This document shows positions 12,501 to 23,307 of a stretch of 64,000 bases of DNA, piece after piece (position 1 is the first letter of the stretch; the number at the start of each line of letters is the position of its first letter). The notes beneath the pieces were generated by a model. The model saw only the letters and a list, made by a program, of their open reading frames with translations, did no database searches and was not told the DNA's origin. The DNA is from Proales similis. Its lineage: Eukaryota; Rotifera; Eurotatoria; Ploima; Proalidae. Made by a program: the position numbers and the translations under genes. Where the stretch lies: positions 434,001-498,000 of the forward strand of contig JAGVRJ010000005.1 of the NCBI GenBank assembly GCA_019059635.1, written 5' to 3'.

Positions 12501-13092
12501 CGGGCTGATCAAGCCAGTCTCTGAATTCGCTCGGCCTGAATGAGGTCTTGGCAAGAATCAGCTTGCTCGAATTGTCGCCATTCTGCGCCAAATAAGTCAC
12601 GTGCAAGTGATTGACAAGTAAATTGAAATCAACTGAGACATTCAAGAATATTGCTCGACGATCGACTGGCTGATTGAAAGACGAGCCCACTGGTCCAGAG
12701 ACCAGCAAATCTAGTTCACATTCAAGTCGGTCGCGTTGCATTAGAACACAGCCGTTCTCCAAGTCGCTGGGCGTCTCACATCTCGGCCAAGTTGAATGAG
12801 CGTCAAGCAAGAGCTCCTGATTGGAGACCAACAGCAAAGTCTGGTAGGCGTCTATGCATGAGTTGTTGGCCAGCTGTTTGCAAAGGAGCTCGAACTTGGG
12901 CAAACTGAGAGCGAGCGATGAGTGATGAGATGAGAGCGAGTAGAACGGCTTGAAAAGCTGAAGACGAGCCAGGTAGAGCTCGGCGATAGGAAGGTCTGAG
13001 AGCGAGGGACAAGTTGAGTTGGTGTTGGCTAAACTGCTCGATGTGCAGAAAGCAGCGAGCGCGAATAGCAGATGGTAGCCAATCTGCTTCAT
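9519..13092 (-). CDS. Receptor-type protein tyrosine phosphatase-like protein, probably catalytically inactive (paralogue A)
   Basis: This is a type I membrane protein of 1,120 aa. Exons in gene order: 13092-10305, 10270-10128, 10071-9920, 9857-9722 and 9662-9519, in frame throughout. It has a signal peptide (residues 1-22), a glycosylated cysteine-containing ectodomain, a membrane segment near 516-541 and two tandem PTP-fold domains. In D1 the WPD loop reads WPE and the signature reads HCNANMGRT. The Cys and Arg spacing survives, but the usual glycines are changed, and the KNRY and DYINA landmarks are missing. In D2 the signature reads HASATPEN, so both the catalytic Cys and Arg are lost. 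The membrane-proximal ectodomain (AHLFAVKV ... PCHLSTFDR) resembles that of the gene at 15097-19555, so the two are paralogues. It may act as a substrate-binding pseudophosphatase. The first intron is only 34 nt and its exact ends are less certain. Confidence 0.85.
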
Positions 13093-13735
13093 GACGGCCG
13101 CTTATTTAGCTGCGAACGAGAAGCACTAAATGACGCTTTGACGCTTGACTTGGGATCGTTAACTTAAAAGTGGTCTCGAACGCTGGTTGCTGGCTGCCGT
13201 TTGAAACAATCGAATCGTTGTATTTTCATTTCCAGATTCATGTGGTTACGTAATTTGAATTTCTAATTATTGACTAAGCTTGCAGCGACCGAATCGAAAC
13301 GAGGAGAGTGAGAGGAAAACACCGATTTAATTTTCGAGCAGTAGCAGCTCGCTTCACTTTTTTTCCTATGCTTTTGTTGTTGCCTATGTTGCTGCACTCT
13401 TAATTTTCTGAAGCGTGTTTTGTATTAGTTTGCACGATCGAAATATTCGGATACTTTTGACAATGGTTTATATGTTTGCGATCAAATCGCGTTCGCAAAC
13501 ACTCAGCGCCGCCGCCGACAAGCACGATGATGATGATGAGGAGGAGGCCCAATGCTCTATTGTAGCGCGCCCGCTTAAATTACAATACCCGGCAGGGGCA
13601 AGCCCTAAAAATTCAAGTCCGACAAGCACAAGATTTATGACAAGCGGCTTTTTTTTTTCTTCTTCTTTATTTTGAGTTAGTTTACTAAATTCGAATTCAA
13701 TGCTAATTTTGAGGCTAATTTCGAGATCGGGTCAC
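13093..13735. other. Intergenic region between phosphatase A and the transglutaminase-like gene
   Basis: No coding sequence is supported. There are a short GAT/GAG-rich stretch near 13526-13547, a T-rich tract near 13649-13670, and TTTATT at 13666-13671, which reads AATAAA on the minus strand 65 nt after the transglutaminase-like stop codon. The first part must contain the promoter of phosphatase A. Confidence 0.6.
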
Positions 13736-14455
13736 TCAAGCTGAGTTTCGAATCTTCTCAACCCCTTGACTCATTTTGCCGGAGAAAGCTAAAAAGACAA
13801 CTTTCTGGATTAAATGGCTTCTGTTGTGGGGCTTGTCGGCGCGTGCGTAAAAATCGCCGACGTCGTCGAAGACGCCAAACTCTCGCTTGGAGATATTGGC
13901 CGCGTCCGGGTAGTAGAATTGAGAGAATGCGTCGCTTCTGCCGTTCCATTGATTTGTTCCGTCTTTGTGAACGCCCCAGCCCATGCGGGCGTTGTTCTGG
14001 CGCAGTTTTTCAATTCCTTTGGCAAACAGCGCGTTGTCCACCACATAGCTGTCTACCTTGATCCATTTGCCGTCGATGTAGACTTCACTGTACGAATGGT
14101 CGACATATTCCGTTCGCGGGTCGACAATATTGTCCAAGACTGAATGATGAATGTCAACAAACACCACTCGGGCTGGGATGCCAGCCGCTCTGAGCATCGC
14201 CACAAACAGAGTGGTTTTATTGTTGCAAAAGCCGCGAGCAGCTTCAAGAACTTGAGATGCGGTCATGTCGTAGAACTGGCGGTTGAAGCCGAACTTGACT
14301 GTCTCGCGCACGAAATCATGAATGGCCACTGCTTTGTCAACGTCGCTCTGCAGGCCGTCAATTGTCTTCTCTACTGCCGCTCTCACTGACGCCGTGTTGA
14401 AGTCGAGATATCTGGTCGGTTTCAAATATTGCTCCATTTTCAGCAATTCTGGCAC
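13736..14455 (-). CDS. Transglutaminase-like cysteine protease-fold protein, intronless
   Basis: This is a single-exon protein of 239 aa. It contains the transglutaminase-like core: Cys77 in GFCNNKT, followed by AMLRAAGIPARVV, His120 in VDHSYSEVY and Asp135 in WIKVDSYVVD. That is the complete Cys-His-Asp triad in the expected order and spacing. The protein is far smaller than animal transglutaminases (about 700 aa) and lacks their beta-sandwich and beta-barrel domains. It resembles stand-alone transglutaminase-like proteins of microbes. No signal peptide is seen. A TATA box lies about 65 nt upstream and a poly(A) signal follows, so it looks like a normal host gene. The substrate is unknown. 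It sits between two paralogous receptor phosphatases on the same strand. Confidence 0.85.
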   Translation of the reverse strand: MPELLKMEQYLKPTRYLDFNTASVRAAVEKTIDGLQSDVDKAVAIHDFVRETVKFGFNRQFYDMTASQVLEAARGFCNNKTTLFVAMLRAAGIPARVVFVDIHHSVLDNIVDPRTEYVDHSYSEVYIDGKWIKVDSYVVDNALFAKGIEKLRQNNARMGWGVHKDGTNQWNGRSDAFSQFYYPDAANISKREFGVFDDVGDFYARADKPHNRSHLIQKVVFLAFSGKMSQGVEKIRNSA

Positions 14456-14516
14456 AATGCTCGAAAATCTGTTCTGCTCGAAAATCGAAAATCTGCTCTT
14501 TTAAATTCGGAGACGG

Positions 14517-14526
14517 TTATATAAAA
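14517..14526 (-). promoter_or_regulatory. TATA box of the transglutaminase-like gene
   Basis: The minus strand reads TTTTATATAA here, about 63-71 nt before the ATG at 14455. The spacing leaves a 5' UTR of some 30-40 nt. A short direct repeat (CGAAAATCTGYTCT-like) lies between it and the ATG. Confidence 0.55.
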
Positions 14527-15096
14527 TCAGACTCGAGGTCGCATGTTTCACTCGCATAATCGAGTCACGTAACAGCATTGTAATAGCTGTCTTAATTGTT
14601 TGAAATTTGGAAAACTCACAGCAAGCGAACGACTCCGAGTGGCAATTATGTGAGCCAGCTTTTTTTAAAGCAAAAGTACGTTGCCAAAAACAACCGCGCT
14701 CACCTCTGAGTTGACTGAGCTCAAGCTCCGAGCTATGAAATGCCTCTGAAGTTGGGGAAAATGCACGATGACATGCACATATAACGCATGAATTTAACTC
14801 TTGGCTTAGCGCTAATCAACTTTTCGAGCAAATCAATTAATCTGCAAAGAAAGCAACTTAGGAATCGACGTTTATTTATTGATTAGGCAATGAGCCGATA
14901 AAATAATTAAAGTAAACAAAAAAAGAGAGAGAGACTAATATAAAAAATAGATGGCCGTCGTGGCTTTACAATCAACGTGTGCCGTCTGCTTGTACAATTT
15001 ATGTGCCTACCGATTAAAAGAAGAAGCCATGGACCACAAAACTAAACATAAACGCACAGACACACAAATCAGACACAAAGAGATAAATAGACAAGA
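14527..15096. other. Intergenic region downstream of phosphatase B
   Basis: No gene is supported. The sequence is AT-rich. TTTATT at 14871-14876 reads AATAAA on the minus strand and may be the poly(A) signal of the phosphatase gene whose stop codon lies at 15097. Confidence 0.5.
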
Positions 15097-18000
15097 TTAA
15101 TGTCGAATTGGCGACATTCGGTACAGGGAGCCGTTGAGCGAGTCGGTTTGACTTTCGTCGTGGTCGTCATCCTCTTGGCCCTCTTGAGAGTAGTGAAGCA
15201 GACATTCGTATAAATATTCGTACTGCTCCTTTAAGGCGAAAATGAGATTCTGAATCGACTGTGCCTAGTGTTGGCGTTTTAGACTTACAAAGCTTTCGAT
15301 CATTCGTGGCCGCTGTGTTTTGAGCTTTTTAACTGTTCGACAGACGTCCACGCACTGGTCATTGTCAAACTGTTCGAGTAAAATGCTTAGAGCTGCAAAC
15401 AGAGAGCAGTTCGCGCCGCCGCCACTTCAAATACAAACGTTAGCCTTGCAAGCATCGCACGGTCAGCAAATTTCAACTCACTGCGCATGCACAACGACCC
15501 GGGTGAACTGATGCTCGAGCGCCGCTTCTCGAGTTCGCTTGACCAAATTGACAAAGTTCGCTATTGAACTGGGCGCGTGGTCTTCTGGCCAGCGCTGGTC
15601 GAACGTCAGCAGCGTTATATTCATTTGACTACTTGTAGAATACTGCAATTTGCATTCATTAGACTAGATCGAACTGATTAGAGTGACAAAAGGCCAAACC
15701 AAACCTTTAATTCGCTGAGCTCGAACTTTCGAACTGAGAAACCGGTACAGCTGTCCGTGCTGAGCGCCCTCAGCTCGTAGCGTTGGGCGTCTACTTCGCT
15801 TACTCTGCTCTCTGAGCCCAGCTCGGGCCAATATGACCCTTCGTCACAGTAGTCGGCGTTTAGCGACACAAGCACGTGACAGTCGTACTCGAATAGCATC
15901 TTGAAATACTCGAACGTGGTGCTCTGCATCGGGTCCTGGGTGATGATCAGCTCCGAGCGGATAGGAAAGCCTCTGATTCGTGTGGCGTTTATATAAGTCG
16001 AGCCGTTCAAATTGGACAAGCGCACACGATTCTCGTCGTAGCAAATACAATTCAAGTAGCGATTGCGACACTTGTTGTCTGCACTGAACGCCTCGCGGGC
16101 CATGCTGTTCATTGTGAACGCGTTGCTCAGCTTTTCGAACTCGACCTGCATTCGAGTCTTGTTTGAGCCGGCGGCCAGTTGCCTCAGCAGTGCGTAGTGA
16201 GCGGCCAGCTGCGCGACAGGCACGTCCGTGAAGCCGTACAGGCAATATTCGTATAAAGCCTCGTGGATGAATATGTACTGTTTGCCAGTCTGGACCAAGT
16301 ATTGCCGCCGCTGTCTGATCTGACTGATGAAGCCGAATATGTCGATACGAGCCTCTTTCTCTATTTTGTCCATCATCGCGTCCAGAGTTATGTAGGTGCC
16401 AGTGCGACCTACGCCCGCGCTGCAATGAACCACGATCGGATAATTGAGTGCTCCCGCGTGAGCGGCGTTCACGTCTCTGATCAAGTGAAGAATGCTCATC
16501 GCGTCTGTGCTCGGCGTGTCCTTGTCTGGCCACTCGGCGTAATAGTACTGCGTTACTGTCTGATGCACTCGTCTTCCTCTCGTCTGAGTGTTGACCACAT
16601 CGAATGTTCGCTTGACGTAATCACCGCAGCGCTGCTCAGCTCCTCGCATGGTAACCTCGAACGGCCCGTAATGCTCGCTCGCCTCGGCTTGTTCAGGCCA
16701 GTATTGAGTGCAGCGCTCGACGCCTCGTTCGACCAGTTTGGTGAGCATCACAATTGCGCTCACTCGATATTGCACAATCATGCGCCAAAAGTCGACGATT
16801 GTCTCCTTTTTCGGACCCTGGGTAGCAATGAACTTGCGATCGTGTTCGTAGCCTTGGACAAAATTGGCGTTTATGTAGTCGCCTTGGAACTCGTCCGGAG
16901 TTGTTTGACTGTTCACCGTCGAGGTGGATGTGCTCGAAGAGCTGGACGCCGACGAGGTTGTGATTGCGACCGCCGAGCCGAGAACCACTCGACTATCGTC
17001 GTAGGCTTTTATGTCCAGGAAACGGTTTTTTATTTCATTGTGGCCAAGCTCGCTGGCTGTTGTTGTCTTCTGATCGCGATAATCGGGCAGATTTCTGTAC
17101 TCTTCGTCCAAAATCAAATCGCCATTGGCATGCTTGACAAGCCACATGTTGGTCATCTGCGACCTATCGAACTCGCCAGGTGGCGTGAACTCGCTGTTGA
17201 ACGCATAGCCGAAACTGCTCTCCTGGTCCGGATGGTAGATGCCGTTTGCTTTGGCCAGACGACCGACGCCAGCAGCCGCTTTGAAATGTCTTCGTTTGAA
17301 AAAGAGAAGCAGAACGGCAGCCACCGATGCCAGGACCATGAGCAAGGCGCCCATTATGGAAGCGATCACTCCAAGCCAGCCCAGAGACTCGTCGTTGAGA
17401 AACACGCTCTCGGGCGCCTTCGAAAATGCGATTTCGCTCGGCAGACTGGCATAGAGCAGATCGGCTCCGATTTCATAAAGATAGAACAGCTGGTAGGATG
17501 TGTCAGGCTCAATGCTTGCTGTGTGAATGACTTCGCCTTTGGACATAAGCTGGTCGGCTTGGCTCTGATTTGTGATCACCACAAGTCGGCTCGTGTCCGG
17601 GTATCGATCGTAGGTGCGCAGAATGCAAGGAATCATCGTGTTGTTCGACTGAGCGCAGTCAATCGAACGGGCAAGCAGGTCCTGGAGAAAGTATTGATCG
17701 GCCGGATTAAAGAAAAAGGTTTTGTTCGAGATGGGATCGAGTTTGACCATGAACAAGTGCGCCCTTCTCACTTTGCCGTTCGATTGGTCCAGAACCGGCT
17801 GAGTTAGCGCCAGTGTCATGCTGGGCAGCTGACCAGATCGACTGGTGTTGAATGAAAGCCTCGATGCCAGCTGAGTGCTGACTGGCTCTCCCAACGGAAT
17901 CGACTCAGGCGTTTGGGCTCTGACCACAACGCCGGGCTGGCCGTACTCGTAGAGTGCGCTCTGGGACAGAGCAGTGAATCTGACCCGGTACTCGCGATTG

Positions 18001-19555
18001 AACCTCAATGCGTCAACTCTCACCCGGCATTCGTCTAATTTGACGCAGTCGGACAGAATCGTGCGAGCTGAAGAGCCGTCCTCAACCAACAATTTGACTC
18101 GACTGATGTCGTGGAGAGGCGCTCGCTCGTCCATTTTCCAGCTCACCAGAAGAGCGCTCGAGTTGGAATTTGAGACGTCCACTCTTTCTGGCCTTGCTTC
18201 GATCTTTTCGCTGAACAAAGGCGGCCGAAAAGAAAACGAGCCGTTAACTGACTCGCTTGGCCTGTCACACGTGTGTTCAAGTCGGGCACAGGCTCTGAGC
18301 TCGACGTTAAAGTCATGCGATGGATCGACTCGAACAATCAGCTCGTTCGTATCGTTCGGCGTTCTATGCATTTGCTTAGAATCGAGTGTCCAATCAGTCA
18401 ATAGAACAGAGTAGCTTGAGATCGTAGATGAAGAAGGAAGCCAGGCGATGCGCAGGTGAGTTGAATTCAACGCGAACATGCGCAGTTGAGTCGGCGGCTC
18501 AGGACTGAGGAGGAATCGATCGCCGAGCATTGCTCGTCTGCTCGAATTAGAGCCGATCGTTGTGGACCAGAGCTCGTGCACAACTCCTCTTCGAACGGTC
18601 CGAGTCAAGTTGGCAACCTTCTGGCTCACATTGGCAATGAGCTCAGTGCGGTTTAAATCCAAATCGAGCAGCTCGACTGTATAGTAGTCGAAAAGACCAG
18701 ATGGCGGTCGAACACTCAATTCAACCGTGTCGGCTTGCAGATTGATTCGTTCTAAAGACGCCACAGACAGTTCGGTTCTGACAAGCAGTGGCGGCGTCAT
18801 GGCCGTTGCTTGGGTGTTGGTGAGGGCGTAAATGCGAAGTGTGCGCACTGAACACGAGTAGTTGGCGCCAGGAACGAGGTCAACAAGCTGCACGCCCGAA
18901 TGGTCTGATTTGGACACGTGACGAATCAATGGACTGGTGGCCGAGTGATTTGCTGAACGACTGCTGCACATTGCTTGCAATGCGTCGTAGAAGCCATTCG
19001 GACGCTTCCAGCGAAGGCCAATGCTCGTCTCGTTAACTTTGATGCTTTCGAGTCCGGTCACCGATTCGGGCTCTGATTTTTCAAACAAAAAAAAAAACCG
19101 TCAAGAAGACCAACACGGCCAGAATGAAGCAGATTCTCACCCAGAGTGTAGATGATGTCGTGCTCGAACGCAGCTTGTGTCTGATTCAGGTTGGTCATTT
19201 GCGTTGTGCATTTGATCAGAGAGCCGGACGGCACTTTGGCCGAGCTATTGTTCAAGTTGAGCAAAACGCGGCTGTGAGTGATTTCTCTTCTGGAGGAGAC
19301 GAGCACAGTCTCGTCTGCAAGCCACGTTTGTGGCTCTGGCTGGTCCAGATTCAGGCATCGCGCGCTAAGATTGAGTCCAACTGAGCCGTGTCGGCCGGAC
19401 GCGTTCAACTTGACGACGTAGTCCAACTGAATTGAATTGTTGGACGAGAGCAGGGCGACATTGATGAGCTTGAAGTCGATTATGCGTTCGGCACTGCAGC
19501 GGGCCAGCAGGGCGATCAACAAGCCGACCCAGAGTTGAGCAACTGTCGGCCACAT
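15097..19555 (-). CDS. Receptor-type protein tyrosine phosphatase with fibronectin III ectodomain, active D1 and dead D2 (paralogue B)
   Basis: This is a type I membrane phosphatase of 1,403 aa. Exons in gene order: 19555-19141, 19072-15705, 15642-15482, 15424-15289 and 15228-15097, in frame. A signal peptide begins at the ATG at 19555 (MWPTVAQL). The ectodomain contains several fibronectin III-like repeats with many N-glycosylation sites. The membrane segment is near residues 697-722. D1 is complete: YINANFVQGY, the WPD loop (YYAEWPDKD) near 984 and the active-site HCSAGVGRTG near 1018, so it should dephosphorylate phosphotyrosine. D2 keeps the fold (YLNCICYDENRV, INATRIRGF, EQYEYLYECLL), but its signature reads VVHAHGGGANC, with Ala and Asn in place of Cys and Arg. 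The closest known architecture is the R3-type/Ptp10D-like group. A serine-rich low-complexity insert lies early in D1. Confidence 0.93.
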
Positions 19556-19789
19556 CTCTATCGCATCTAAAAGCAGCAGAACCACACATTGGTTAGCTTG
19601 TTGCTCGAAAGTTTTCTCTCTAGCTCGATGATTCGACTTTTGGAGGTTGTTCTACTTTGGTTTATTATTTCAAGTTCTCAAAAGTGTTCAAGTTCGATGT
19701 CGAGAAGGAGAAAAAAGCATTTAGAGACAGAAAATTACTGATAATTTGAAAGACGATCCTGCGCCCTTATTTACAGCAAGCGAGCAAAA
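19556..19789. other. Short spacer between ELOF1 and phosphatase B
   Basis: It contains the 5' UTR of the phosphatase gene, possibly with a 5'-UTR intron (an acceptor-like ctgcttttag reads on the minus strand just upstream of the ATG). A minus-strand AATAAA (TTTATT at 19661-19666) could serve ELOF1. Confidence 0.4.
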
Positions 19790-20099
19790 TCACTGATTCG
19801 CCTGCTCACAGGCGTCTATCCACTCGTTGTAGACGTCGATTGGTTCAGTTAGATCTAAACGAATTGAACGACTCACACAAACAGCAAGCAGTCACAAGCG
19901 AATTGAACTCACAGTTTATAACCGTCTGATAGTCTTCGGAGCAGACCGTGCATCTTATGTGCGCCGTGTTGCGTTTATGATCCATTTTCACGTCGCAAGA
20001 CTTTTCGTGGTTGCAAAACGGACACGCGAACACCTTCTCAAGCGGCTGTGTGAGACTCTTTTTGGGCGGTGCGTTGCGCTTGCTCTTTCGACGACCCAT
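19790..20099 (-). CDS. ELOF1: Transcription elongation factor 1 homologue (ELOF1)
   Basis: This small zinc-binding factor associates with elongating RNA polymerase II. It has 83 aa, the family length, in two exons: 20099-19913 and 19854-19790. It starts [14 protein letters not shown], the basic tail that contacts DNA. The zinc ribbon follows as [15 protein letters not shown] and [12 protein letters not shown]. The second exon gives the conserved end ([17 protein letters not shown]). All four zinc cysteines (CPFC and CTVC) are present. The upstream open frame continues without an ATG of better context, so the 20099 start is chosen by family match. Confidence 0.96.
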
Positions 20100-20601
20100 C
20101 TCTTCGGGGGCTCTAGCACATACAGGTTTTGAAACACGGCGAAGTGGTGGAGGGTGGCGGCTGCGGTGGCGACGATGAGCGAGCGAGCTGGCGATGACCT
20201 CGGAATGCACAGCCGTAACATTTCTTTCGGACATGAAATATGCGCGATGAGAATGGGCGGAGTCAAGTGATATAGTGCGTGGATGTTGAAATTGTCTTGG
20301 TCGGGCACAGATTGACCGCCTACAATTCGATTCTTTCTTCTCATGTTGCAGACGCCGATTCGCATCGACAAATCGCGACATCGAATTTTCCAATTACAAT
20401 TAAACAAAAATGCCACTTGGGTACATAGACGCGCACGCACGACTAATTAAGGACGAAGACGAAAAATCGATTCAATCAGAGAAAAGCTGGCAGGAGAGAT
20501 GAAAAGCGTTTGCAATCAAATGCTACAAACAAGAAAGAGGAAAACGGGCCGATTTGAAAGCTTAAAGTGACGGCAAATAATTACAAATGGCGCCTGAAAC
20601 C

Positions 20602-20619
20602 ATGATGATGATGATGATG
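20602..20619. repeat. (ATG)6 microsatellite
   Basis: Six perfect ATG units in non-coding sequence. Confidence 0.9.
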
Positions 20620-21211
20620 AATTAAACGTGGAATGGGCCGAATTGTTTAGACCCTCAAGACAAACAGCAGCAAAAATTGAAGATATAGAACGAGAGCATT
20701 GGGAAGAAGACCAATATGCTCGATCGATGGTTTGCATTAAAGGGCCGGTGTTGGCCAGTTAATTGAATTGCTGCAAAAATTGCATAGATAGAAAAGGCGA
20801 GTGCGATATGGTCGATTTCGAGCAAGACTGGCGCAAATATTTACGACGCGCTGAGATAAGAATAACTCGGACAGTAAACAAAGATAGGCTGCCTCTACAG
20901 CTTGAGGGGCCTATGCAGCCTGTTGGGCGTAGATCTGTGAAAACAAAGGGCGAGCTCAATTGAAACGACCCAGTCATCATCATCGTGATCATCCAGTCTA
21001 ATATAGTGAGCATTGAGGCGATTATATCGAAAGGCATCGACCATCGTGCATCGAGCATTCAGATTGAACATATTGAAAAGGCGAGTGAAACACATGGTGA
21101 ACATGTTGAAATAGAGCTCATGTCGAATGGCCTGCAGGTCGACGATTACTACGAGGACGCTGAGGATAAAGAGAGGACGGCCAATCGACATCATGGCTGC
21201 ACACCCTTTAG

Positions 21212-21228
21212 CTCTCTCTCTCTCTCTC
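21212..21228. repeat. (CT)n microsatellite
   Basis: An uninterrupted CT tract of about 17 nt in the gene-free region. Confidence 0.9.
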
Positions 21229-22254
21229 GCTCTTACTGGCACACTCGAGCTCATTTAGACTAATTTGAGCAAATAGCATAGAGCGTTCATTAAAATATTT
21301 CTAAATGGCTTTCGGACACATGCTCGGCCCTGAATGGAACGGGGACGGACATGCGCCCGCTTGACTGCTGTGTGCTGCGGCGTATCGTAATGAACGCTTG
21401 AGAAACAATGAGGATTAAGTCGTCGGATTATTGAAAACGAAGAGGCGCCCGTCAATTCTTCTATTCTTTGACAATACGACTCGAACTCGCAATCGCTTGG
21501 AAATTGTGACACCGCGATTAGCTCTCTCTCTCTTCCTTTCGCCTATTCTTTTCGCTTTGGCTTGATCGATGACCCGAATGTCGAATGCATGCGCAGACGA
21601 GCAAAGCGAAAATCCTCTCGGTCGGTGGCGAATTTGTCGGTCTAATCGCCGCCAACACGAACAATGCGATGATTATCCTCTGATAAATTCTGCGCCAGTT
21701 AAGAGCCGTATAAAACAGTGCTCAGCATAGTCTTTTTTTTTTGTGTTTATAAAACCAAATCGTTTGGCCCAATCGATGCGATTGATACATAAAGATAAAA
21801 ATTAATGAATTGGGCCAAATTTGAAGGCAAGCCCGTAGGTGTCCGAGCATGCTAATTATTGACGAATAAATCATCGTGGACCGAACCTTCTGGCCCCTCT
21901 AAGCCATAAATATAAACAATGACTCTGATTATTATTTGAGTAAATGAAAGTTTATAAATATGTGTTCACCGCCGAATACACACGCAACACGTAACACACG
22001 CAACAGACATGGGCTTTTGATCAGTAGCACATGGGCTTCAATCAGAGAAGGGCAATGGGTTGGAGCTTGAGACGCTGGCTCACTTTGGACGAAACAAAAG
22101 GCTAGATGACTTGGAGAATTGAGTCGAATCGCGAGTTTCACTTGACCATCGCAACCAAAAGCAAGATTGTGCAAAAGCGCTCATACCTTTAGCAACTGCC
22201 TGTTTGTTTACCTTTCCATCTATTTACAGAGCGGCTCATCTTGTTGGCATCTTT

Positions 22255-22280
22255 ACACACACACACACTCTCTCTCCCTC
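22255..22280. repeat. Compound (AC)n(CT)n microsatellite
   Basis: AC dinucleotides run directly into CT dinucleotides. The tract is non-coding. Confidence 0.85.
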
Positions 22281-23227
22281 TTTGGCGCTCGTATACAAAC
22301 GCCCGATAAGAAACCAAGTCGAGTAGGCAATTATTTCTTGGTGGGCGGCAGTCTGTATTTCAAATCATTAATCAAACTCTAACCTTTCCAAGCCCCATCA
22401 ACACCACCGCAATGGTGATGACGATGATCATCTTCATCTTTCTTGTTGTCATCGTCTTTGGCGTCGTCATCATCATCATCGCCGTCATTATCATCGAGTT
22501 GTTAGAAAGAGTCAAAAAATTGATGTCAAACGGCTGCCGTAGCCGGCGTTGCTTTTCTATTCACTTTCTCATTTATTTCATTGCCGCGGCTCGTTTAAAG
22601 GTCGGCTCAGAATTTGCAGCGACTCGGCGATGAGAAATAGCGTCACAGTCAAAACAAGTTTCATGATTTCATTTTCTCTCTATTTCTAATTCACGCCGAC
22701 GCTGATTCATTCATTGTTGTTGAATGTGAAAAACAGGCTGGAAATTGAGCGAGAGAAACAAACGAAAAGAAAGAAACAAGCAATCACCGCGTGCCTGCGT
22801 GCGAGTTAGAGCTGTCTGGGAGAGAGTTTCATATCGTAAAAGGTCAATGATCATTAAATCAGGCATCGACATCTGGTCGCACTGAGCTGCTTGCTTCATT
22901 TGGCCACAAACAAATTCATGGTTACTCGTTTCAGCCCCGGCCTACAATTCGATTATTAAAAAAGCATTGCTCGCTTGTTCTGGCCGCATCACCTCGCAAA
23001 GTACCATTTTATGAATCGCATTTCACTCACTAGTTTGATTTACGAGCTCGTTTAAGACGAACACCGACCAAGTTTAGCTCGTTTGCGCTCGGCCGTTCGC
23101 CTCTCTACTTAATAGTATATATAGAAATATTTGCCTAGTCCAACGTTGATTTCGCCCGCCGACACCCGTCGTTACAAGCAGGTTGTTCCTAACTATTTAG
23201 AGGGCTATTCGAACCATGAGAGAAACG

Positions 23228-23307
23228 AAAGGAGAGCGAGAGAGAGAGAGAAGAGGGAGAAGGCGAGAGGAAGGCAAGAGCGAGAGGCAGGCAAGAGCGA
23301 GAGGCAG
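23228..23307. repeat. GA-rich tract with two tandem 17-bp copies
   Basis: A (GA)n run is followed by two adjacent identical copies of GCAAGAGCGAGAGGCAG at 23274-23290 and 23291-23307. The region is purine-rich on the plus strand. Confidence 0.85.

Noticed and set aside
16263..17807. Open frame of 514 codons on the plus strand, opposite receptor phosphatase B
   Set aside because: It is antisense to the conserved phosphatase domain; the composition is an artefact and no domain is recognisable.
22412..22633. Short hydrophobic open frame resembling a membrane protein
   Set aside because: The Ile/Val-rich stretch comes from a CAT/GTC-rich imperfect repeat; there is no start context or splice partner.
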